Shown here in pieces: positions 1 through 7,574 of a stretch of DNA of 19,232 nt (position 1 is its first letter; every line of letters begins with the position of its first letter). The position numbers were made by a program, and so were the translations under genes. Source of the stretch: Candidatus Omnitrophota bacterium (GTDB lineage: Bacteria; Omnitrophota; Gorgyraeia; Gygaellales; Profunditerraquicolaceae); NCBI GenBank assembly GCA_023228185.1, contig JALOBQ010000010.1, positions 1-19,232 on the forward strand, in the 5' to 3' direction. The notes beneath the pieces were generated by a model. That model searched no databases, was not told where the DNA came from, and saw nothing but the letters and a program-made list of their open reading frames with translations.

Positions 1-1
1 T

Positions 2-298
2 TTTGCCAGAGGCTGGGTGTCCAGCCGCCTGAAGCGGCCATTTGGCTTAAGAAGGATCAAGCAAGAATTGCTGCAAAAGGGTTTAGATAAAGAAATTATC
101 GAAACTGCTTTTGCCTGGGCAAAAGAGGATTACCAAGAGGAAGATGTCGTAAGGAAATTAGCTGAGCAAAAGTTTGCTAAATCAAAAGGTATTGATCCAG
201 TCAAGGCCAAACAAAGAATATACGCGTATTTGATGCGTAGAGGGTTCTCGCCGGATTTAGTAAGTAATATAGTAATTAAACTAGTGAATGAGAAGTAG
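2..298 (+). CDS. recX: RecX family regulator, C-terminal part (5' end outside window)
   Basis: RecX binds RecA filaments and limits RecA activity in the cytoplasm. The frame is open from base 2, and the residues before the internal GTG at 17 (F-A-R-G-W-V) already match the RecX pattern FAR-x-W-x-x-x-R, so the gene enters from outside the window rather than starting at 17. The visible 98 codons contain the repeated three-helix pattern of RecX: G-x-R-R-I-K-Q-E-L-L-Q-K-G followed by I-x-x-A, then a second motif ending in RRGFSPDLVSNIV. It ends 6 nt before alaS. The recX-alaS adjacency fits the common recA-recX-alaS order, although recA is not visible. Family assignment is by motif only; the domain is short and poorly conserved. 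Confidence 0.85.
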   Translation, partial: FARGWVSSRLKRPFGLRRIKQELLQKGLDKEIIETAFAWAKEDYQEEDVVRKLAEQKFAKSKGIDPVKAKQRIYAYLMRRGFSPDLVSNIVIKLVNEK

Positions 299-304
299 AT
301 CGAT

Positions 305-2995
305 ATGACAGCAGATATTTTAAGAGAAAAATTCCTTTCTTTTTTTAAAGCCAAAAATCACAAAATCGTGGATAGCGATTCTTTGGTGCCCAAGGATGAT
401 CCGACTGTGTTGTTTACTCCTGCGGGGATGAACCAGTTTAAAAGAGAGTTTTTAGGTTTTGACGCCGGTTTTAAACGCGCGGCAACAAGCCAGCGCTGTT
501 TGCGCACCGATGATTTGAATAAAGTCGGTAAGACAAGCAGCCATCACACTTTTTTTGAAATGTTAGGGAATTTTTCATTCGGGGATTATTTTAAATCTGA
601 CGCGATTGCCTGGGCTTGGGAATTTCTCACTAAAGAATTGCGAATTGACCCGGCTAAACTCTGGGTTTCAGTATATCAAGATGATAGTGAGGCGTATAAT
701 ATTTGGAAAGATGAAATCCATATTCCTGTAAATAGGATCGTAAAACTTGGGGACAAAGATAATTTTTGGCCGGCTGAAGCTAAGGCCAAAGGGCCTAATG
801 GCCCATGCGGGCCATGCTCGGAAATTTTTTATGATTTTGGAGAAAGTATCGGCTGCGGCGAGAAAATTTGTAATCCGGCATGCAGTTGCGGCAGGTTTGT
901 AGAAATTTGGAATCTGGTTTTTACCCAGTTTAACCGCAAAGAGGATGGAACGCTTGAGCCTTTACCGAACAAAAATATTGATACGGGTATGGGCCTTGAG
1001 CGGCTTTCCGCGGTGATGCAGGGTAAGCGGAATAATTTTGAAACAGAATTGTTTCAGCCGGTGATTAAAGAGATAGGATTAGAACGTCAGAAAATTCAGT
1101 TATTAAACCGTCATTGCGAGGAGCCGAAGGCGACGAAGCAATCTAATGCTGGATTGCTTCGCCCCTGCGGGGCTCGCAATGACGAATCTATCTGTAGATC
1201 GAAAAATAATGTAATCTATGCTATAGCTGACCATTTGCGGGCTGTGGTTTTTTCCATATATGACGGGATTACGCCATCTAATGAAGGCCGCGGGTATATT
1301 GTACGTAAGATCATCCGTAAAAGCGTAATGCATTTAAGAAGTTTAGGCATTGATAAACCGTTTTTATATAAGTTAACTGGCCAGCTTGCCGAGATTATGC
1401 GTAAGCCTTATCCGGATTTAATGGAGAGAGCGAATGATATCGCCCAGGTTATACTGAATGAAGAAAATAATTTTATCGATATTTTAAATTCAAGCGAAGC
1501 GTTGCTTGCGAGAATTCCTTTGAACGGCTTTGCTGAAGAGATAGGCGCGATTGTTTTTAAATTGTATGATACCCATGGGCTTCCTTCAGAGTTAATCGAA
1601 GAATATCTGAAAGAGCAAGGGGTTAAGGATTTGGCAGCGATAGCCAAAGTTGTTGATGCGAAGTTTGAAGAGCAGAGGCAGCGTTCTAAATCTCAAAGTA
1701 AGATGAAAGGCGATGTTTTTGACGCTAAAGGTTTAGGAATAAAATTAAATCCGACAAAGTTTATCGGCTATGCGAAAAGTTCTGCCCAAGCAAATATATT
1801 AGCTATTTTAAATGATGCTAAAGAGGCAGGCCAGGCACGTTTAGGTGAAAGTTTGCAGATTGTTCTAGAGCAGACGCCGTTTTACGCTGAATCCGGCGGC
1901 CAAACCGGCGATACCGGTAAATTAAGCAACGGTGAAAATGTCTTTGAAGTTTTAAATACGCAGAAAATCGATAATGTATTTTTGCATATCGGAAAAGTTA
2001 TCTCCGGTTCTTTTAAAAAAGGTGATCAGGTTTTCGCGCAGATCAATACTCAGCGCAGGTTGAATATCGCAAAAAACCACACTGCTACGCATTTATTGCA
2101 GGCAGCTTTGCGGCAGGTGTTAGGAAATCACGTTCAACAACAGGGGTCAATGGTAGCCGAAGAGAAGTTGCGTTTTGATTTTACGCATTTTAAACGGTTA
2201 ACTGTTGAAGAAATCACGAAAATCGAGGATTTGGCGAATAGTTTTATCGCAGGAAATCAAGCAGTCAACTGTAAAGAAATGCCTTTAAAAGAAGCTAAAC
2301 AAGCAGGGGCTTTGGCTTTTTTTGAAGAAAAATACGGCGATCATGTGCGCGTGGTCAACATCGAGGGTATCTCCAAAGAGTTATGTGGAGGCACGCATAT
2401 CGATGATATCGGAAAAATCGGTTTAATAAAAATTATCAGCGACAGTTCTGTCGCCAGCGGTATCCGCAGGATTGAAGCAGTTACCGGTAGTTTTGCCGAG
2501 CAGTTTATTAAGCAAAAAGAACAAAGGCTAACGGAAGAATCTAAAAAAATCGAAAATCTGAAAAAACAAAAAGAAGATGAGAAAAAGCAGAGCCAGGAAT
2601 TAAATAATCTTTTGACTAATACGTTGGCCGAAATTATCGATAAAAAAATAAAGATTAACGATATCAACGTGATTTGCGCGCTTATACCTGATTTAGATAT
2701 GGCTGGTTTAAGAATGCTGGCGGATAGAATAAAGGCAGAGTTAAAACAGGCGGTAATAGCTTTAGGTTCGAAAGATGACCAACAGATGAAAGCGTATCTG
2801 GTAATCGGCGTTACGCAGGATTTATCAGCTAAAAGTTTTGACGCTGGAGTTTTGATCCGTCAGGTTGCTTTGGCAATTGGCGGCAGTGGCGGCGGCAGGA
2901 AAGATTTTGCCCAGGCCGGAGGCAGCAAGCCGGATAATTTTGACTTGGCTTTTAGCCAACTAAAAGATATAATTAAAGCTTCAGCAGCTAAATAA
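305..2995 (+). CDS. alaS: Alanyl-tRNA synthetase with in-frame palindromic insert
   Basis: Charges tRNA-Ala with alanine and hydrolyses mischarged Ser/Gly-tRNA. The 896 residues cover the whole family. The class II catalytic core starts at residue 1 (motif HHTFFEMLGNFSFGDYFK near residue 80). A Cys-rich loop (GCGEKICNPACSCGRF) precedes EIWNLVF, as in many bacterial AlaS, and the motif 3 region reads DTGMGLERL. The editing domain has HxxxH at H592/H596 and CGGTH at C694-H698. A charged coiled coil spans about 735-775, followed by the C-Ala region with a Gly-rich GGSGGGRKDF segment. Residues about 269-294 are encoded by a palindromic repeat lying in the variable loop before IADHLRAVVFSI; they have no counterpart I know in the family. 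The frame is intact across the insert. The upstream Shine-Dalgarno is weak. The start gives the usual MTADILREKFLSFF N-terminus. Confidence 0.97.
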   Translation: MTADILREKFLSFFKAKNHKIVDSDSLVPKDDPTVLFTPAGMNQFKREFLGFDAGFKRAATSQRCLRTDDLNKVGKTSSHHTFFEMLGNFSFGDYFKSDAIAWAWEFLTKELRIDPAKLWVSVYQDDSEAYNIWKDEIHIPVNRIVKLGDKDNFWPAEAKAKGPNGPCGPCSEIFYDFGESIGCGEKICNPACSCGRFVEIWNLVFTQFNRKEDGTLEPLPNKNIDTGMGLERLSAVMQGKRNNFETELFQPVIKEIGLERQKIQLLNRHCEEPKATKQSNAGLLRPCGARNDESICRSKNNVIYAIADHLRAVVFSIYDGITPSNEGRGYIVRKIIRKSVMHLRSLGIDKPFLYKLTGQLAEIMRKPYPDLMERANDIAQVILNEENNFIDILNSSEALLARIPLNGFAEEIGAIVFKLYDTHGLPSELIEEYLKEQGVKDLAAIAKVVDAKFEEQRQRSKSQSKMKGDVFDAKGLGIKLNPTKFIGYAKSSAQANILAILNDAKEAGQARLGESLQIVLEQTPFYAESGGQTGDTGKLSNGENVFEVLNTQKIDNVFLHIGKVISGSFKKGDQVFAQINTQRRLNIAKNHTATHLLQAALRQVLGNHVQQQGSMVAEEKLRFDFTHFKRLTVEEITKIEDLANSFIAGNQAVNCKEMPLKEAKQAGALAFFEEKYGDHVRVVNIEGISKELCGGTHIDDIGKIGLIKIISDSSVASGIRRIEAVTGSFAEQFIKQKEQRLTEESKKIENLKKQKEDEKKQSQELNNLLTNTLAEIIDKKIKINDINVICALIPDLDMAGLRMLADRIKAELKQAVIALGSKDDQQMKAYLVIGVTQDLSAKSFDAGVLIRQVALAIGGSGGGRKDFAQAGGSKPDNFDLAFSQLKDIIKASAAK
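1109..1184 (+). repeat. 76-bp in-frame palindromic element inside alaS
   Basis: Perfect 12-bp outer arms (CGTCATTGCGAG at 1109-1120 and its complement at 1173-1184) enclose perfect 10-bp inner arms (CGAAGCAATC at 1134-1143, complement at 1152-1161) around an 8-nt loop. Between outer and inner arms, each side holds its own small hairpin: GCC-GAA-GGC at 1123-1131 and CCCC-TGC-GGGG at 1162-1172. It is more GC-rich than the surrounding gene and reads through in the alaS frame without a stop. The arm sequences resemble a dispersed palindrome (TCATTGCGAG...AAGCAATC) that I recall from many bacterial genomes. Being exonic, it resembles in concept the Rickettsia palindromic elements. No target-site duplication is evident. 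Confidence 0.9.
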
Positions 2996-3020
2996 ATAGC
3001 TAAATAGGGGAAGCGATAAA

Positions 3021-4247
3021 ATGAAAATTATCAGGTCTACAAGCAAACAATTAGAAAAGATTTATAACCGCGGCATAAACCGCCAGGCGCGTGTTGAAGA
3101 TAAAGTAAAAAAGATCCTGGAGGATGTGCGCCTTTTTGGCGACGAAGCTTTATTAAAATATACGCGTAAATTTGATTCAGTAAAATTAGCTCCCCGGCAA
3201 TTAAAAGTTTCACAAATTGAGATTAGCGGAGCCTATCAGAATACCAGCGCGAATTTCGTTTCCAGCCTCAAGATAGTGATCGAAAATATTAACAGGTTTT
3301 ACCGCAAGCAGCTGCGTAAATCCTGGAGAATGAGTTTGCCGGAAGGCGTAATGCTGGGTGAAAATTTTACTCCACTTGAGAGAATTGGCGTCTATATTCC
3401 GGCAGGAACCGCTCCCTTAGTTTCTACGGTTTATATGACTGTCTTGCCGGCAAAGCTGGCAGGCGTTAAAAAAATAGCTTTGATCAGCCCTCCAGATAAA
3501 TCCGGCCAGATCAATCCGCATATTCTGGTGGTAGCTGATCTTCTAAAAGTGGATGAGATCTACCGCGCAGGCGGCGCGCAAGGGATCGCTGCTTTAGCGT
3601 ATGGCACAAAAACTATTCCCCGCGTGGACAAAATCGTCGGGCCGGGAAATATTTACGTTAATGAGGCCAAACGGCAGGTTTTCGGTACAGTGGATATTGA
3701 TATGATTGCCGGACCAACGGAGTTGGTGATTATCGCTAATCGTTTCAGTAATCCAAAATTTATTATCGCGGATTTACGCGCCCAGGCAGAGCACGCTAAA
3801 GGATTGGCTATCTTGATCACTAATTCAAAATCGCTTGCCCGGGAAGTAAAATCCCAGTTAGACGGTGAAAATGGTTATATCGTCTTGACCAAAAATCTGG
3901 ATCAGGCGGTTGAAATCAGCAATAGAATTGCTCCGGAACATTTAGAGATCCTTGTGCAGGATCCTAAGCGGCTTTTAAAAGGCATTAAAAATGCCGGCGC
4001 GATATTTTTAGGGCCTTACAGCCCAACAGCAGTCGGTGATTATATCGCCGGGCCAAGCCATGTTTTACCTACGCAGGGCACAGCGAGATTTTTTAGCGGA
4101 TTAAGTGTCTTTGATTTTGTGAAAAGCAGTCATATTATCAGTTATTCAAAAAAATCTTTGGAAAAAGTACGCGAACCGTTAGAGAAAATTGCCGGCATCG
4201 AGGGCCTGCAAAAGCATTTAGATTCGGTAAAAGCCAGGTTTGTGTAG
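3021..4247 (+). CDS. hisD: Histidinol dehydrogenase
   Basis: Oxidises L-histidinol to L-histidine in two NAD-dependent steps; it is the last enzyme of the pathway and needs zinc. At 408 residues it is slightly short for the family. Visible signatures are ERIGVYIPAGTAPLVSTV, VDKIVGPGNIYVNEAKRQV, DIDMIAGPTELVIIAN and LRAQAEHAKG. By alignment from memory, the zinc ligands would be Q255, H258, D340 (AVGDYIAG) and H399 near the C-terminus; the catalytic Glu-His pair is E306-H307 in APEHLEI. The start at 3021 follows a GGGGAAG ribosome site about 10 nt upstream and lies 25 nt after alaS, so it may be co-transcribed with it. It heads the his cluster. Confidence 0.96.
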   Translation: MKIIRSTSKQLEKIYNRGINRQARVEDKVKKILEDVRLFGDEALLKYTRKFDSVKLAPRQLKVSQIEISGAYQNTSANFVSSLKIVIENINRFYRKQLRKSWRMSLPEGVMLGENFTPLERIGVYIPAGTAPLVSTVYMTVLPAKLAGVKKIALISPPDKSGQINPHILVVADLLKVDEIYRAGGAQGIAALAYGTKTIPRVDKIVGPGNIYVNEAKRQVFGTVDIDMIAGPTELVIIANRFSNPKFIIADLRAQAEHAKGLAILITNSKSLAREVKSQLDGENGYIVLTKNLDQAVEISNRIAPEHLEILVQDPKRLLKGIKNAGAIFLGPYSPTAVGDYIAGPSHVLPTQGTARFFSGLSVFDFVKSSHIISYSKKSLEKVREPLEKIAGIEGLQKHLDSVKARFV

Positions 4248-4282
4248 AGTTAATATAAGGTAGTAGGCAGGAATGTAAGAAA

Positions 4283-4309
4283 ACCTAGAACCTAACACCT
4301 AGAACCTAA
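4283..4309. repeat. Two copies of a 13-bp direct repeat between hisD and hisB
   Basis: ACCTAGAACCTAA occurs at 4283-4295 and again at 4297-4309, separated by one base (period 14). Each copy is itself internally repetitive (ACCTA-GA-ACCTA). It sits in the 104-bp hisD-hisB gap, which otherwise shows only A-rich sequence and a weak ribosome site. It looks like a small fragment of a dispersed or minisatellite repeat; no function is evident. Confidence 0.7.
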
Positions 4310-4351
4310 TAGCCAAAGGCAAGAAAAGAGAATAAAAGTGAAAGGTCAAAA

Positions 4352-4963
4352 ATGAAGAATAGAAGCGCGGAAATAAAAAGAAAAACCAGGGAAACTGAAA
4401 TCATCGTTAAATTGACAATTGGCGGCCAGGGTAAAGCCAAGATTGATACTGGCATCGGCATGTTGGATCATATGCTTGAGTTGTTTAGTTTTCATGGTTT
4501 ATTTGATTTAAATGTTTGCGCAAAAGGCGATCTTAAAGTGGATATTCATCACACCAACGAGGATATCGGCATTGTCCTGGGCGATGCTTTCAAGAAAGCC
4601 CTGGGAGATAAAAATGGGATCAAAAGATTCGGTTCTATTTCTGTGCCGATGGAAGATGCGGTTGCCAATGTTGTGGTGGATATCAGCGGTAGAGGTTTTT
4701 TTAACGGGATCAAATTTGTGCTCTCTAAAGATCCGATTACTAAAAAAGACACGGGGTATTCGATAGAATACGCCAATCATTTTTTTGAAGCCTTTGCCAA
4801 ACGGCTGGGTATGAACCTGGATATCAGCATTTCGAGTTTAAACCCGGATTTGCACACTAATTTAGAGCCTGTTTTCAAAGGGCTGGGTATTGCTTTGGAC
4901 CAGGCAACGCAGATTGATCCCCGCCGAAAGGGTATCCCTTCGACTAAAGGAGTTATCGATTAA
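4352..4963 (+). CDS. hisB: Imidazoleglycerol-phosphate dehydratase (divergent)
   Basis: Dehydrates imidazole glycerol phosphate to imidazole acetol phosphate. It is the monofunctional type, 203 residues, with no phosphatase domain. It has the expected N-terminus (RKTRETEI), GIGMLDHMLELFSFHG, the first metal motif with H66-H67 and E70, SGRGFF, NHFFEAFAKRLG, and the C-terminal DPRR..PSTKGV. Recalled metal ligands H40, H66, H67, E70, H143, H168 and E172 are present. The second motif reads H168-T169-x-x-E172 instead of HHxxE, so one manganese ligand seems replaced. The usual LH before it is LD (D157), PMDE is PMED, and there are about two extra residues between LD and the second motif. The frame is clean and the rest is well conserved, so this looks like a divergent but intact gene. 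The ribosome site is weak (AAAGGTC at 4341). Confidence 0.92.
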   Translation: MKNRSAEIKRKTRETEIIVKLTIGGQGKAKIDTGIGMLDHMLELFSFHGLFDLNVCAKGDLKVDIHHTNEDIGIVLGDAFKKALGDKNGIKRFGSISVPMEDAVANVVVDISGRGFFNGIKFVLSKDPITKKDTGYSIEYANHFFEAFAKRLGMNLDISISSLNPDLHTNLEPVFKGLGIALDQATQIDPRRKGIPSTKGVID

Positions 4964-4986
4964 GTGTTTAATCTAACTATTGAATT

Positions 4987-5595
4987 ATGATTGCGGTTAT
5001 TGATTATGGGATGGGTAATATTCACAGTGTCGCCAAAGCTTTGCAGGCTTCTGGCGCCGAGGTGTTGGTGACAAATAAGCCTGAGGATATAAAAAAAAGC
5101 GATAAACTTGTGCTTCCCGGCGTCGGGGCATTTAGCGACGCGATGGTTGAATTAAAAAAATTCAACTTGCTTCCGGCGATCAAAGATAGCGCAGCAAAAA
5201 AACCTTTATTAGGCATTTGCCTGGGGATGCAGTTACTTTTTGATAAAAGCCAAGAAGCGGAAAATCAGCCCGGGTTATCAATCTTGAGCGGAGATGTGGT
5301 TAAATTTAGTTCAAAACTCAAACTAAAAGTGCCGCATATGGGTTGGAATAATTTAAAAGTTAAAGCTGCGCAATGCCCGCTTTTAAAAGGCATAACCGAC
5401 CAGGATCAGGTATATTTCTGCCATTCATATTATCCGGTTCCTAAAGAAAGCGGCACAACTGCTGCTTGCGCCGAATATGGTTTGGAATTCGCCGCGGTTG
5501 TCTGGAAAAATAACCTTTATGGCGCGCAGTTCCATCCTGAGAAGAGCCAAACTGTGGGTTTAAAAATAATCAGGAATTTTGTGGAATTATGTTAA
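4987..5595 (+). CDS. hisH: Imidazole glycerol phosphate synthase, glutaminase subunit
   Basis: Class I glutamine amidotransferase that releases ammonia from glutamine and channels it to HisF. At 202 residues it is full family length. It has the N-terminal IDYGMGNIHS, the oxyanion-strand segment LPGVGAF, and the catalytic triad C78 (GICLGMQLLF), H183 and E185 (QFHPEKSQ). The start at 4987 gives the standard N-terminus MIAVIDYGMGN, but no clear Shine-Dalgarno sequence precedes it in the 23-nt gap after hisB. Its stop overlaps hisA by 7 nt, which suggests coupled translation. The partner HisF is encoded 1.2 kb downstream. Confidence 0.97.
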   Translation: MIAVIDYGMGNIHSVAKALQASGAEVLVTNKPEDIKKSDKLVLPGVGAFSDAMVELKKFNLLPAIKDSAAKKPLLGICLGMQLLFDKSQEAENQPGLSILSGDVVKFSSKLKLKVPHMGWNNLKVKAAQCPLLKGITDQDQVYFCHSYYPVPKESGTTAACAEYGLEFAAVVWKNNLYGAQFHPEKSQTVGLKIIRNFVELC

Positions 5596-6311
5596 TCATA
5601 CCGGCGATCGATATCAAAGCAGGCCAGGTTGTGCGGCTTACCCAGGGAAAGTTTGACCAGCAAAAGGTTTACGCGGATTGCCCGGCAAGCATGGCAAAAC
5701 ATTGGGCTAAACTGGGCGCGCAATTTTTGCATATCGTGGATCTAGATGGCGCTTCCGGAGCAGGGGTGAAGAACCTGGATTCTTTAAAAGAAATTATCCG
5801 TGAAGCAGGTATTCCTTTAGAGTTTGGCGGAGGGGTAAGGGATCTGGAGACTATTCGTCAACTGCTTGTTTTAGGCGTTAGCCGCGTGGTTTTAGGCACT
5901 AGAGCGGCTGTGGACAGGAAATTTTTGCTTGAGGCGGCCAAAGAATTCGGGAAAAAAGTAATTGTAAGTATCGACGCTAAAGACGGCCTGGTAATGGTTG
6001 AAGGCTGGCAAAGCGTTAATGGCGCGGGCAGAAAAGCAATTGATTTTGCCAAAGAGCTTAAAGATGCGGGTTTTAGCCAGGTGATTTATACTGATGTTTC
6101 GACTGATGGTATGTTGTGCGGCCCGAATTTATTTGGAATAAAACAATTATCTAAAGAAAGCGGTTTGCAGATTATCGCTTCAGGAGGAGTATCTTCCTTA
6201 AAAGATTTGGAAGATCTTAAGGGGTTGGCTGATGATGGGGTAGTTGGCGTAATTATCGGTAAGGCTTTGTATGAAAATAAATTTACTTTAACAGAAGCGT
6301 TAAAAGTTTAA
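5589..6311 (+). CDS. hisA: ProFAR isomerase
   Basis: Opens the ribose ring of ProFAR to give PRFAR, the substrate of HisFH. A 240-residue half-barrel-duplicated (beta/alpha)8 protein. Catalytic acids are visible as D8 (IPAIDIKAGQVVRLTQG) and D129 (VSIDAKDG). Phosphate-binding loops are EFGGGVRD, VVLGTRA, TDVSTDGM and ASGGVSS. The pair HIVDLDGA and GWQSVNG separates HisA from the homologous HisF. The start ATG lies within the last codons of hisH (7-nt overlap). The next gene is an unrelated lipoprotein, 25 nt downstream. Confidence 0.97.
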   Translation: MLIIPAIDIKAGQVVRLTQGKFDQQKVYADCPASMAKHWAKLGAQFLHIVDLDGASGAGVKNLDSLKEIIREAGIPLEFGGGVRDLETIRQLLVLGVSRVVLGTRAAVDRKFLLEAAKEFGKKVIVSIDAKDGLVMVEGWQSVNGAGRKAIDFAKELKDAGFSQVIYTDVSTDGMLCGPNLFGIKQLSKESGLQIIASGGVSSLKDLEDLKGLADDGVVGVIIGKALYENKFTLTEALKV

Positions 6312-6324
6312 TTGTAAAAAAAAA

Positions 6325-6329
6325 GGAGG
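6325..6329 (+). promoter_or_regulatory. Strong Shine-Dalgarno site of the lipoprotein gene
   Basis: GGAGG preceded by a run of A, with 7 nt to the ATG at 6337. It is clearly stronger than the ribosome sites of the surrounding his genes, several of which have none recognisable, so the lipoprotein is probably made at a higher level from the same message. Confidence 0.8.
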
Positions 6330-6336
6330 CAGTAAA

Positions 6337-6762
6337 ATGGGTAAGAGGATAATGATCTTGGTATTATTGGTTATGGCAGGCTTTTCTTTAAGCGGCTGCG
6401 CTACTTCAAGAAAAAATAACGAATTGGAAATGCAGGGCTTAAGAAATCAGGTTGCCGCGTTAGAATCACAGTTAAGTGCTAAAGATGAAGAATTAAATAG
6501 TTTAAAGTCAGCAGTAAAAGCTCCTGAAGAGCAGTCAATGGGCAAAGCCACAGAAATAAAACAGCGCCCCAAGGTAAAAGAAATTCAGACAGCTTTAAAG
6601 AATGCCGGTTATGAACCGGGAAAAATTGATGGCAAGATTGGCAAACAAACTATAGAAGCGATCAAAGCTTTTCAGGGCGCTAATAACCTTCCTGTCGATG
6701 GAAAAGTAGGCAAAAGGACATGGAGCATTTTAAGGGATTATCTGGATAAGAAAGTAAAGTAA
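6337..6762 (+). CDS. Lipoprotein with coiled coil and peptidoglycan-binding domain
   Basis: A 141-residue predicted lipoprotein. Residues 1-20 form a basic start plus hydrophobic signal ending in the lipobox L-S-G-C (C21, the lipidation site). Residues about 26-62 are a short heptad-like coiled coil (LRNQVAALESQLSAKDEELN). Residues about 76-135 form a peptidoglycan_binding_1-type domain (VKEIQTALKNAGYEPGKIDG, then TIEAIKAFQ and a second VDGKVGKRTW half-motif). It should be anchored in a membrane, probably the outer one, and grip the cell wall; that role is inferred from domains only. It sits between hisA and hisF with no metabolic link to them and has its own strong ribosome site. I do not recognise a named gene. 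Confidence 0.9.
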   Translation: MGKRIMILVLLVMAGFSLSGCATSRKNNELEMQGLRNQVAALESQLSAKDEELNSLKSAVKAPEEQSMGKATEIKQRPKVKEIQTALKNAGYEPGKIDGKIGKQTIEAIKAFQGANNLPVDGKVGKRTWSILRDYLDKKVK

Positions 6763-6773
6763 TTAAGCGAGGG

Positions 6774-6806
6774 TTAGCGGTTTAGGTAACCTTCCTAAAC
6801 CGCTAA
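6774..6806 (+). terminator. Perfect 13-bp hairpin between lipoprotein gene and hisF
   Basis: TTAGCGGTTTAGG (6774-6786), a 7-nt loop, and its exact complement at 6794-6806. Only three T residues follow on the + strand, so as an intrinsic terminator it would be weak. It ends 12 nt before the hisF ATG, which has no Shine-Dalgarno sequence. It could attenuate read-through, protect the upstream message 3' end, or be a repeat-derived hairpin; the sequence alone cannot decide. Confidence 0.55.
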
Positions 6807-6818
6807 TTTCTATAAATA

Positions 6819-7574
6819 ATGTTGAGTAAAAGAATTATTCCCTGCCTGGATATTAAAGATGGCAGGGTAGTTAAGGGCGTGAAATTCCTTAAGCTGCGCG
6901 ATGCCGGTGACCCGGTGGAAGTAGCTAAAATATATGACGCCCAAGGCGCGGATGAACTTGTTTTCCTGGATATCACTGCCAGCTTTGAAAAGCGCAAGAC
7001 GCTTGTAGTTTTGGTTGAAAAAATCGCCAAGAATATTTTTATGCCTTTTACCGTAGGCGGAGGTATTGGAGATATCTCCGATATCCGGGATATTTTAAAT
7101 GCCGGCGCGGAGAAAGTTTCTTTAAATACACAAGCGGTTAAGTGCCCGGAATTAATCTCTGATGCTTCAGCCAGGTTTGGCAGCCAATGTATTGTCGTGG
7201 CGATTGACGCTAAAAAACAAAAAGATTGCTGGGAGGTTTTTATTAACGGCGGCCGGACGCCTACAGGCATTGACGCGTTAGAGTGGGCAAGGAAAGCCGC
7301 TAAACTCGGTGCCGGCGAGATTCTTTTGACAAGTATGGATACCGACGGCACTAAAGATGGTTACGACCTGGAGTTGACTAAAGCTCTAACAAGCTGCGTG
7401 CCTATTCCGGTAATCGCTTCAGGCGGCGCGGGAAAATTGGAAGATTTTTATAATGTTTTCGCCAGCGCAGGCGCCGACGCTGCTCTGGCAGCTTCCTTGT
7501 TTCATTATCAGGAATATTCCATAAAACAGGTAAAAGAATATTTAAAACAAAAGGGGATAGCAATAAGGCTATGA
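6819..7574 (+). CDS. hisF: Imidazole glycerol phosphate synthase, cyclase subunit
   Basis: Uses ammonia from HisH to convert PRFAR to imidazole glycerol phosphate plus AICAR. A 251-residue (beta/alpha)8 barrel. Catalytic acids D11 ([15 protein letters not shown]) and D130 (VVAIDAK) are present, as are phosphate-binding segments [26 protein letters not shown] and ASGGAG and the typical NGGR-x-PTGIDA segment. ATG 6819 gives the standard [13 protein letters not shown]-terminus; no ribosome site is recognisable in the 12 nt between the upstream hairpin and the start. It overlaps hisI by 4 nt (ATGA). It is separated from its partner hisH by hisA and the lipoprotein gene. Confidence 0.97.
   Translation: MLSKRIIPCLDIKDGRVVKGVKFLKLRDAGDPVEVAKIYDAQGADELVFLDITASFEKRKTLVVLVEKIAKNIFMPFTVGGGIGDISDIRDILNAGAEKVSLNTQAVKCPELISDASARFGSQCIVVAIDAKKQKDCWEVFINGGRTPTGIDALEWARKAAKLGAGEILLTSMDTDGTKDGYDLELTKALTSCVPIPVIASGGAGKLEDFYNVFASAGADAALAASLFHYQEYSIKQVKEYLKQKGIAIRL

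Noticed and set aside
1103..1333. Open frame on the - strand across the alaS palindrome
   Set aside because: It is the antisense reading of the palindromic element plus alaS; the N-terminal half mirrors conserved alaS codons and has no ribosome site.
4508..4780. Three overlapping open frames within hisB on both strands
   Set aside because: They shadow a well-conserved HisB coding sequence and show no recognisable protein features.
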